Under the pieces are notes generated by a model, which saw only the letters and a program-made list of their open reading frames with translations, was not told the DNA's origin and searched no databases. Source: Chloroflexota bacterium (GTDB lineage Bacteria; Chloroflexota; Limnocylindria; Limnocylindrales; CSP1-4). From it: a stretch of 6,578 nucleotides of DNA. Position numbers and translations under genes: made by a program. Of the stretch, positions 1 through 6,578 are shown in pieces; position 1 is the first letter of the stretch, and each line of letters begins with the position of its first letter. The stretch is from positions 1 through 6,578 of the forward strand of contig JACCYW010000399.1 of the NCBI GenBank assembly GCA_013696275.1. The letters are read 5' to 3'.

Positions 1-62
1 CCATCACCGCGCGTGAGGCGGTGGAAGCCGAGCGCGAACGCCTGGAGGCCTTCCACGCCTGA
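1..62 (+). CDS. C-terminal end of an upstream gene (partial)
   Basis: The window opens inside a reading frame (codons from position 3) that ends at TGA 60-62. The visible 19 residues read ITAREAVEAERERLEAFHA, a charged Glu/Arg/Ala-rich stretch typical of a C-terminal helix. Third codon positions are almost all G or C, as in the confirmed genes here. The start lies outside the window and the tail is too short to name a family. It ends 64 bases before the next start, and a separate promoter occupies that gap, so the next gene is probably transcribed on its own. The alternative is chance open frame in GC-rich DNA. Confidence 0.55.
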   Translation, partial: ITAREAVEAERERLEAFHA

Positions 63-90
63 CGCCAACCCATCCTGCCTCCCGGCGCCC

Positions 91-119
91 TTGCGAGCCA
101 CCTCGCCGGCTGGTAGCGT
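91..119 (+). promoter_or_regulatory. Sigma-70-type promoter, probably giving a leaderless transcript
   Basis: TTGCGA (91-96) and TAGCGT (114-119) are separated by exactly 17 bases. TAGCGT fits the TANNNT form of the -10 box common in high-GC bacteria. A start site 7-8 bases after the -10 falls at about 126-127, on the A of ATG 127. No Shine-Dalgarno precedes that ATG. The hexamers and spacing are seen directly; leaderless initiation is inferred. Confidence 0.55.
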
Positions 120-126
120 CCGACGG

Positions 127-2100
127 ATGAGGGCTGGCGCCGTGGGCGCGCTCGTGTGCCTGTTCGCAGCTTGGTCGATGGTGGGCACGGTCACCCCGGC
201 CAGGGCGGTAGAAGGCCCGTGTGTGCCTGTCGTGCGGACGTTGGCCAACGGGGATCCCGGGACGACGGACGGCGCTATGCGCATCAGCGTCGACGGCCTG
301 GGCGCCTTCGGGTCCACCTCCGTCGGCGGCCAGGGGGTGCTCTTCGATCCGCTCGGAGCTATCGAAGCGGCCGACACCGTCTACTCCTCCAACCTCTACT
401 TGAGCTCGCTCGGGCAGCTACTGGCCGACGACTGTGACCCGCTGGTCGATGTCATCAGCGAATCACCCACCTCGCTGGTGACCGAGGCCGACTTCGGCGA
501 CCTATCGGTGCGCCTGGACCAGACGGTCGATCCGGTGAGTGGTGAGGGCAGTCGCCTCAGCCAGCGCTACTCCATCACGAACCAGGGCGCGGGTCCGCTG
601 ACGCTGGCGCTCGTCCGTCACCTGGACGGCGACCTGCAGTTCGACGGCTCCTTGGCCGATGGAGCGGCTGCTGCCCGTGACGGCTCGGTCCTTTTCGAGT
701 TCGATGCCAGCGACGACCCGCGTCGGCCGAGCACTTACGTCGGCATCTCGGGCGAGCTGGGAGCGGACGGGACGCCTGGTCGTTGGACGGTGCAGCCCTT
801 TTCCTACTCGGGCGCGATAGTCAGTGCGTCCGGTATCCCGGTCGCCGACTCCGGCACCGTCTCTGGCGATGGTGATGGCGACGGAGTGGTCGACGCCCCG
901 TACGACATCACACTCAGCCAGCACTGGGACACCACCCTCGCCGCCGGCTCCTCAGCGGAGTTCCTGACCGTGACCCGGTTCGGGGCGGGTGCACCAGCCA
1001 GCGTCCTGGGGTCCGGGGAGCCGCTGCGCGAATCGGTGCCGAGTCCGGCTGAGGTGAGCCTTGACCCGGTAGTCCTGGCCCAGAGCGCGGCTATCGCAGC
1101 CGGCGTGGTGATCCTGGCGCCCTTCCCTGCGGTGCTCTTCAACAGCACCATGGAGGCGCACTACACAGAGGTCATGGGCTGGCTCCGCATCCTCCGGCTG
1201 CGACTCGGCGCCCTGAGTGCATTCGTGCCGCTATGGGCCAGGCGCCGATCGCAGTCGGGTGACAGCTCCGCCACTGCCGAGCCCGCGCTCGAGCGCCGCA
1301 CGGAGGGTGGACTGTGGCGCTCACCGGTGGGCATCATCGTCTTCCTTCTGGCGAGCGGCCTGTTGTATGGCCTGCTCGACCCGACCTTCGGACTGGATCT
1401 GGTCTCGGTCGGGACCTTCCTGGGGCTGGTCGGTGGCTTGGCCGTGGTCCTTCTCGCCTTCGGCATCCCCATCTTTCGGACCTACCAGCGAAAAGGCGTG
1501 CCTTTCTTCGTCCAGGCGCTGCCTGGCACCCTGCTCATCGGCATCGCCTGCGTACTGATCACGCGGCTGACCGACTTCCAGCCGGGGTACCTGTACGGGT
1601 TGGTCATCGGTCTCGTGGCCGCCCGTGAGATGAGTCGGGCGGACGAAGGCCGCACGGTGGCGCTGGCCAGCGGCGTCCTGCTAGCCACGTCCATGGTCGC
1701 CTGGCTGATGCTGCTCTTCCCGGTACCGTCCTTCAGTGCCGCCAACGACGTCCAGGCCATCGCCGTCGGCACGGCTCTGGCCACGATAGTGGTCAGCGGG
1801 CTGGAGGCGGCCGTGTTCGGCCTGCTGCCGCTTCGGTTCCTGCCCGGCGAGAAGATCTTCCGTTGGGACAAGCGGATATGGGCGGCCCTGTTGGCGCTCG
1901 GCATGTTCGGCTTCGCCCATGTCCTGATGGATCCGACCACCAGCTACCTGGCCGATGAGTCGCGCACACCCTTCTTGACGATAGTGGTGCTGCTGGCCTT
2001 CTTCGGGCTTGCGTCGGTCCTCTTCTGGGCTTACTTCCGATACCGATCGCCGCGGGTCGAGCTGACCCCTCCGCCGACCGATCCAGCCGCGGCCGGCTGA
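127..2100 (+). CDS. FGLLP-motif membrane protein with exported N-terminal domain
   Basis: A 657-residue protein of unknown biochemical role, probably in the cell envelope. Residues 1-27 form a signal peptide with hydrophobic core and a cleavage-like TPARA end. Residues 28-310 look exported and beta-rich, with two cysteines (32 and 103) that could form a disulfide. Residues 248-260 hold a DGDGDGVVDAPYD loop with acidic residues at 248, 250, 252, 256 and 260, like thrombospondin type-3 or dockerin calcium loops. One membrane span lies near 315-339, followed by a basic cytosolic stretch (340-397) and about eight spans from 399 to 638. FGLLP is at 564-568 with a basic/aromatic segment after it, and the tail is proline-rich. 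The motif matches a family annotated in Actinobacteria as FGLLP motif-containing membrane protein; its function is not known to me. ATG 127 is preferred to an in-frame GTG at 13 because it begins the signal peptide, sits at the predicted start site, and avoids overlapping the upstream gene. No catalytic motif was recognised. Confidence 0.8.
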   Translation: MRAGAVGALVCLFAAWSMVGTVTPARAVEGPCVPVVRTLANGDPGTTDGAMRISVDGLGAFGSTSVGGQGVLFDPLGAIEAADTVYSSNLYLSSLGQLLADDCDPLVDVISESPTSLVTEADFGDLSVRLDQTVDPVSGEGSRLSQRYSITNQGAGPLTLALVRHLDGDLQFDGSLADGAAAARDGSVLFEFDASDDPRRPSTYVGISGELGADGTPGRWTVQPFSYSGAIVSASGIPVADSGTVSGDGDGDGVVDAPYDITLSQHWDTTLAAGSSAEFLTVTRFGAGAPASVLGSGEPLRESVPSPAEVSLDPVVLAQSAAIAAGVVILAPFPAVLFNSTMEAHYTEVMGWLRILRLRLGALSAFVPLWARRRSQSGDSSATAEPALERRTEGGLWRSPVGIIVFLLASGLLYGLLDPTFGLDLVSVGTFLGLVGGLAVVLLAFGIPIFRTYQRKGVPFFVQALPGTLLIGIACVLITRLTDFQPGYLYGLVIGLVAAREMSRADEGRTVALASGVLLATSMVAWLMLLFPVPSFSAANDVQAIAVGTALATIVVSGLEAAVFGLLPLRFLPGEKIFRWDKRIWAALLALGMFGFAHVLMDPTTSYLADESRTPFLTIVVLLAFFGLASVLFWAYFRYRSPRVELTPPPTDPAAAG

Positions 2101-2111
2101 CGGCGGCCGCG
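2088..2111. terminator. GC-rich hairpin between convergent genes (weak terminator candidate)
   Basis: CGCGGCCG (2088-2095) is exactly complementary to CGGCCGCG (2104-2111), with an 8-base loop that spans the TGA of the membrane-protein gene. The intergenic gap to the convergent minus-strand gene is only 41 bases, so a bidirectional stop here would make sense. There is no T-run on either side, so this is not a standard intrinsic terminator. The hairpin is seen; the role is a guess. Confidence 0.2.
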
Positions 2112-2141
2112 ACCGAACCTCAGCTCATCGCTTGACCGCGT

Positions 2142-2441
2142 TCAGCCGGGAAGCTTGGCCGCCAGCACGTCGAGCTGCTGGATGTCCGGCGGCTGGGAGA
2201 GAAGGTCGTCCGCCTGCTGCATGAGCGCCGCGGCGATCGGGCCGTTGAGATGCGCCTGGCGCCCGGAGTCGTCCGGAAAGGCATCGAAGATGTAGAAGGT
2301 CGAGCCCTGGCGCACGGCGAACCAGGCCGTGGTATCAGCTTCCTGCTGGGCTAACGGTAGAGCTCCCTCCAGGAAACTCTGTACGTCCGACTCGCGGCCT
2401 GGCTTGGCCTCCATCCGAGCGAGCAATCCTACGGTCACCAT
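2142..2441 (-). CDS. ABM-domain protein (putative quinol monooxygenase family)
   Basis: A 99-residue cytosolic protein that fills one antibiotic biosynthesis monooxygenase (ABM, ferredoxin-like alpha/beta) domain. Visible landmarks are the first strand MVTVGLLARMEAKPG, the helix ESDVQSFLEGALPLAQ, the central strands TTAWFAVRQG and TFYIFDAFPD, and the GRQAHLNG segment with His64 typical of the family. The C-terminal strand is IQQLDVLAAKLPG. Family members usually act as dimers and include cofactor-free oxygenases, heme-degrading enzymes and many proteins of unknown substrate, so the substrate cannot be assigned. The start is the ATG at 2441-2439: an AGGAGA Shine-Dalgarno lies 9 bases upstream and homology begins there. 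A longer frame to 2522 adds a 27-residue low-complexity leader with no homology and is rejected. The gene is divergent from dnaG and convergent with the membrane-protein gene, so it is probably monocistronic. Confidence 0.85.
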   Translation of the reverse strand: MVTVGLLARMEAKPGRESDVQSFLEGALPLAQQEADTTAWFAVRQGSTFYIFDAFPDDSGRQAHLNGPIAAALMQQADDLLSQPPDIQQLDVLAAKLPG

Positions 2442-2450
2442 CTTGGCGGC

Positions 2451-2456
2451 TCTCCT
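2451..2456 (-). promoter_or_regulatory. Shine-Dalgarno for the ABM gene
   Basis: On the minus strand AGGAGA lies 9 bases before the ATG at 2441. This site decides the start codon against the upstream in-frame ATG at 2522. Confidence 0.75.
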
Positions 2457-2515
2457 GTCCCTTGGGCGATCAGCGCGTCCACTCCCGATAGGGTAACCGC
2501 ATCGGTTCCAATGGC

Positions 2516-2606
2516 TTGTCAATACCCTGTCAATGGCATATCGGGTTTGTCAACAGGGCTGGCAGGCTGTATGATCGCGCGTGAGCGCCTTGTCAAGTCT
2601 TGACAA
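2516..2606. promoter_or_regulatory. Cluster of TTGTCAA heptamers in the ABM/dnaG intergenic region
   Basis: TTGTCAA occurs at 2516-2522, 2547-2553 and 2590-2596, once inverted (TTGACAA, 2600-2606), and once with one mismatch (CTGTCAA, 2527-2533). Start-to-start distances of the direct copies are 11, 20 and 43 bases, close to 1, 2 and 4 helical turns, so the sites would lie on roughly the same DNA face. The copy at 2547 is also the -35 box of the dnaG promoter. Read on the minus strand, each direct copy supplies TTGACA or a close variant, so some could also serve as -35 elements for the divergent ABM gene, although I see no well-spaced -10 there. Recurrence and spacing are observed; a regulator binding them is inferred. 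Confidence 0.5.
2547..2575 (+). promoter_or_regulatory. dnaG–rpoD operon promoter
   Basis: TTGTCA (2547-2552) and TATGAT (2570-2575) are 17 bases apart, one mismatch each from the TTGACA/TATAAT consensus. The predicted start site is about 2581-2584, giving a leader of about 85 bases to the TTG start of dnaG. This is the best sigma-70-type promoter in the window and the only good one seen ahead of dnaG and rpoD. Confidence 0.75.
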
Positions 2607-2609
2607 GGC
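2587..2609. promoter_or_regulatory. Perfect palindrome at the start of the dnaG leader (operator-like)
   Basis: GCCTTGTCAAG (2587-2597) and CTTGACAAGGC (2599-2609) are exact reverse complements around a single central T. The dyad starts a few bases after the predicted transcription start, where a bound dimeric repressor would block initiation or escape. In RNA the same sequence could form a 9-bp stem with a 5-base loop near the 5' end, so a role in transcript stability or attenuation is also possible. It lacks a T-run. It does not match CIRCE, HAIR or the GAAC-N4-GTTC LexA box. Confidence 0.55.
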
Positions 2610-2619
2610 CGTAGGTGTG

Positions 2620-2632
2620 TCAGGGTCCCTGA
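2620..2632. repeat. Second short dyad in the dnaG leader
   Basis: TCAGGG (2620-2625) and CCCTGA (2627-2632) are perfect inverted repeats around one T, the same one-base-centre geometry as the larger palindrome 11 bases upstream but a different sequence. It is short enough to arise by chance; it may add a second small hairpin to the leader. Confidence 0.3.
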
Positions 2633-2657
2633 GCCACTTCCTTCTTCACACTTCACC

Positions 2658-2664
2658 AGGAGAG
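2658..2664 (+). promoter_or_regulatory. Shine-Dalgarno selecting a TTG start for dnaG
   Basis: AGGAGAG at 2658-2664 lies just before TTG 2668; the AGGAG core is 5 bases from it. Conserved primase sequence begins almost immediately after this TTG. No comparable site precedes the in-frame GTG at 2581. Confidence 0.7.
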
Positions 2665-2667
2665 CCA

Positions 2668-4649
2668 TTGTCTGTCGGCGCAGCAGCCGAGATCAAGCAG
2701 AAGTTGGACCTTGCCGAGCTCATCGGCGAGTCCGTCGACCTGCGCAAGTCGGGCGCGAGCTTCAAGGGCCTCTGCCCGTTCCACGGTGAGAAGACACCCA
2801 GCTTCTATGTCACGCCTGCCCGTGAGACGTGGAAGTGCTTCGGTTGTGGGCGGGGAGGAGACATCTTCAGCTTCGCGATGGAGCGCGAGGGGCTCACCTT
2901 CCCCGATGCTCTGCGCCGCCTTGCTGCGCGGGCGGGGGTCGAACTCAGCGAGCGCACCTCGCGCGAGGATGCCCGCCGCAAGCGCCTGCGCGAGACCCTC
3001 GAAGCGGCCATCGCTTTCTACCATCAGGTCCTGACGGCTCATCCGAGCGGACAGCCGGCAATGGACTACCTGCGCGGTCGCGGCTTCACCGATTCGACCG
3101 TCGAGACGCACCAGTTGGGCTGGGCGCCGGACGCCTGGGACGCACTCGCTCGCCAGCTGATCGATCGCCGTGGCTTCCGTGGCGAGGAGCTGGAGGCATC
3201 CGGTCTGGCGACGCGGAGACCCGGCCGATCCAGCGTCTACGACCGCTTCCGTGCTCGCATCATCTTCCCCATCCGCGACCCATCAGGCGGTGCGACCGGC
3301 CTTGGCGGCCGCATCCTCGGCACCCCCGCCACGGGCGAGCGCGACCAGGGTCCCAAGTATCTCAATTCGCCGGCGACGCCTCTGTTCGACAAGAGCCGCA
3401 CGCTCTATCTGATCGATAGAGCGAAAGGTGCCATCCGGCGCACCGGCGTAGCGGTCTTGGTGGAAGGCAACACCGACGCCCTGATGGCCCACCAGCAGGG
3501 CTTCGATAACGTCATCGGCAGCTTGGGCACTGCTCTCACGGCCGCCCAGGTGGAGCTTGTGACGCGCTACGCACCGCGCATCGCGCTGGCCTACGACGTC
3601 GATCCGGCCGGTCAGGGAGCGGCCACCTTCGGGGCGACCGAGTTGTCGGCGCTCATCGGGGAGATCGAGCGGAGCCCCTACCGCGGACGCCTCACCGATG
3701 TCGATGTCGTCCGTCTGCCGTCCGGCAAGGACCCTGACGAGGTCATGCGCCACGAACCCGAGACCTGGCGATCGGCGACGGCCGAGCGCCGACCAGGCGA
3801 CGAGACCGGACGCCAGCCCATCATGGAGTACCTCATCGATCACTACGCGCAGCGCCACGATCCGCGCACCATCGCGGGCCGCGAGCGACTCGTCAACGCC
3901 GTGATGCCGACGCTCCGGCAGGTCGGTGATCCGGTGCGTCGGGACGGCTACCTGCAACTGCTGGCTCGGCGGAGCGGGGTGGAGGAGCGCGTCCTGCTTG
4001 AGACGCTGCGCCGTCCGGCGCCAGCCATGGCGGCCGTTCCGAGGGGCGGTGCGGCGGCGGGCCCGGCCAGGCGGATCGACCTGGACGCCGTGATGTCCAG
4101 CCCGGACGCCCTCGACCCGCAGGCTGTGGAGCGTGCGCTGGAGCCGATCGAATCGACCCTTCTCCGCCTCGTGCTCATCCATCCCGAGCTCGTCGCGCGA
4201 CTGGAAGGTCGACTGACCGCCGAGATGCTGGTGACGACACCGGCGCGCGAGCTCTGGCTGGCCATCGTGGCCGGGCTCGGCCAGGACCGCCGCCTGGACC
4301 GCACGGGCTTCATGGCGTCGCTGGAGCCGACCATCGGCGCGATAGCCCGGACGCTGTTCGCTCTCTCCGACCCATTGCCAGAGCGGCAGGAGGATCTGAT
4401 CCTGGAACTCGACCAGTGTCTCCTCCGCCTGGACAAACGCCGGCTGGATGAGCGCTTCGACTATCAACGCGGTGAGCTGGCCGAGGTCGAGTCGGCCGGC
4501 GACGGGGCCGCCCGCGAGCGCATCCACCGTGAGATAGAGAGTCTCAGCCGTGAACGCCGGGAACTTGACCAGTTGATGGCCTCGACCACGCTTTTGAACA
4601 GACGACGACCCATCGCCGATGGGCTACCGAGTACCGCTGGAGGAACCTT

Positions 4650-4653
<4 letters not shown>
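2668..4653 (+). CDS. dnaG: DNA primase DnaG
   Basis: A 661-residue primase that synthesises RNA primers at the replication fork with the replicative helicase. The N-terminal CHC2 zinc-binding domain (about 1-95) has Cys36-x2-His39-x17-Cys57-x2-Cys60 within CPFHGEKTPSF and CFGCGRGGDIFSF. The RNA-polymerase core follows, with IIFPIRDPSGGATGLGGR (about 198-215) and PKYLNSPATPLFDKSRTLY (229-247). The Toprim domain carries the catalytic glutamate in VEGNTDA (Glu266), DVDPAG (Asp310, Asp312) and SGKDPDEVM (Asp355). The C-terminal part (about 385-661) is helical and charged, as expected for the helicase-interaction region, and is the least conserved. Length is normal for the family. The Toprim motif reads EGNTD where EGYMD is usual, a departure at an otherwise highly conserved tyrosine. 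TTG 2668 is chosen for its Shine-Dalgarno and because MSVGAAAEIKQKLDLAELIG aligns with ordinary primase N-termini. GTG 2581 would add 29 unlike residues. It overlaps rpoD by 4 bases. Confidence 0.96.
4639..4643 (+). promoter_or_regulatory. Shine-Dalgarno for rpoD inside the end of dnaG
   Basis: GGAGG lies 6 bases before ATG 4650, inside the last codons of dnaG. The start and the dnaG stop share ATGA (4650-4653), so terminating ribosomes can re-initiate directly on rpoD. A 15-base dyad (CCCATCG, 4609-4615, against CGATGGG, 4617-4623) lies just upstream and could form a small hairpin; its role is unknown. Confidence 0.8.
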
Positions 4654-6305
<1,652 letters not shown>

Positions 6306-6373
6306 GACACCTGGGCACGATGCGGGACCGGTAGCGTGCTCCTGGGCGGTGGTCGTCCCGGCGGGCGTACATC

Positions 6374-6404
6374 GCTGGGCTGTTCGTCCGCGCAGCGGCC
6401 CAGC
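6374..6404 (+). terminator. GC-rich hairpin downstream of rpoD (possible terminator)
   Basis: GCTGGGC (6374-6380) pairs exactly with GCCCAGC (6398-6404). With G-U pairs the stem extends inward to about 11 bp around a 9-base loop. It begins 69 bases after the rpoD stop, a reasonable place for the operon's 3' end. No T-run follows, so termination would have to be of the U-poor type or Rho-assisted. Confidence 0.35.
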
Positions 6405-6529
6405 CGACTGGCGAGCTGTCTCCGTGCCTGCGCCCAAGTGCCGATCCGTCCGGCCAGCGGCCCGACTGACCGCTGAGAGCCCGACCAACGTGCCTCCACC
6501 GGTCCCTCCGTCCGGCCAGCGGCCCGACT
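6384..6529. repeat. Three degenerate copies of a ~23-nt motif at 61-62-nt intervals
   Basis: Two identical 23-base copies (6445-6467 and 6507-6529) begin TCCGTCCGGCCAG and end GGCCCGACT; their starts are 62 bases apart. A third, imperfect copy at 6384-6409 has CGTCCG, CAGCGGCCC and CCGACT in the same order with a small insertion, starting 61 bases before the first perfect copy. The DNA between copies is mostly dissimilar, apart from CGTGCCT at 6423-6429 and 6489-6495. This fits a decayed tandem duplication or repeated protein-binding sites; too few copies are visible to decide. Confidence 0.5.
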
Positions 6530-6578
6530 CGACCGACCGTCGTCGAGCGTTCAGGCTACGTCCAGGGCGCTCGCGCAG

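Larger units (their letters stand above)
6306..6578. other. Region after rpoD without a convincing gene
   Basis: These 273 bases hold a GC-rich hairpin and a degenerate repeat, listed separately. A GGTAGCGT octamer at 6330-6337 is identical to the one containing the -10 box at 112-119, but I find no acceptable -35 box about 17 bases before it. A frame from GTG 6349 stays open to the window edge (76 codons). Its translation is dominated by Pro, Arg, Val and Ala with no recognisable motif, so I treat it as chance opening in GC-rich DNA, though a gene running past the edge is not excluded. No tRNA cloverleaf was seen. Confidence 0.5.

Noticed and set aside
13..126. Extending the membrane-protein gene upstream to GTG 13
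   Set aside because: It would overlap the upstream coding tail, put 38 non-hydrophobic residues before a clear signal peptide, and lie upstream of the predicted transcription start.
1780..2000. CPBP-type intramembrane protease in the C-terminal membrane region
   Set aside because: A histidine occurs in FAHVLMD, but the paired EE-R glutamate motif and second histidine expected of CPBP proteases are not seen.
2442..2522. Longer ABM protein starting at 2522
   Set aside because: The extra 27 residues have no homology, and a strong Shine-Dalgarno sits directly before the internal ATG at 2441.
2547..2555. DnaA boxes in the TTGTCAA cluster (TTGTCAACA is one base from the high-GC box TTGTCCACA)
   Set aside because: Only one copy comes this close and it lacks the C of the important CAC contact. 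The other copies diverge after TTGTCAA, and the perfect inverted pair points to a dimeric regulator instead.
2600..2628. A second plus-strand promoter using TTGACA at 2600-2605
   Set aside because: The hexamer is a perfect -35 match but no -10-like sequence lies 16-18 bases downstream; the match comes from the palindrome.
3283..4527. Long minus-strand open frame opposite dnaG (414 codons)
   Set aside because: It is antisense to well-conserved primase sequence. Its translation is Arg/His/Gly/Gln-rich with no motif, as expected of a shadow frame in GC-rich coding DNA.
6384..6529. CRISPR array from the evenly spaced repeats
   Set aside because: Only two exact copies, repeat and spacer lengths (23 and 39) atypical in combination, a degenerate third copy and no cas gene nearby.

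Overview
This window is a high-GC bacterial chromosome segment. Its core is a plus-strand dnaG–rpoD pair: DNA primase followed, with a 4-bp ATGA overlap, by the primary (housekeeping) sigma factor. Upstream on the same strand is a large secreted-plus-membrane protein carrying an FGLLP motif. Between them, on the minus strand, is a small antibiotic-biosynthesis-monooxygenase (ABM) fold protein. The primase and sigma sequences, the long insertion between sigma regions 1.2 and 2, and the FGLLP protein suggest an uncultivated high-GC Chloroflexota (Limnocylindria-like) or a deep-branching actinobacterium. This is family resemblance judged by eye, not a phylogeny.

Layout. 1-62: last codons of an upstream plus-strand gene. 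91-119: a well-spaced promoter whose predicted start site falls on the ATG of the next gene, so that gene is probably leaderless. 127-2100: signal peptide, beta-rich exported domain with a calcium-loop motif, then about nine membrane spans. 2142-2441 (minus): ABM-domain protein, convergent with the previous gene and divergent from dnaG. 2442-2667: regulatory region with a near-consensus sigma-70 promoter (TTGTCA-17-TATGAT), repeated TTGTCAA heptamers and a perfect 11-bp-arm palindrome just after the predicted start site. 2668-4653: dnaG from a TTG start with a good Shine-Dalgarno. 4650-6305: rpoD. 6306-6578: no convincing gene; a GC-rich hairpin and three degenerate copies of a roughly 23-nt motif about 61-62 nt apart.

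How the genes work together. DnaG lays down replication primers and the RpoD product directs RNA polymerase to housekeeping promoters. Their overlap and shared promoter imply co-transcription and translational coupling, a compact version of the classical macromolecular-synthesis operon; rpsU is not present in this window. The RpoD region 2.4 and region 4 helices are canonical, which fits the sigma-70-type hexamers seen upstream of dnaG and of the FGLLP gene. The ABM and FGLLP genes have no evident functional link to dnaG/rpoD.

The least explained signal is the TTGTCAA/palindrome array at the dnaG promoter, which looks like an operator for an unidentified regulator. No mobile element, CRISPR array, tRNA or rRNA gene was recognised.
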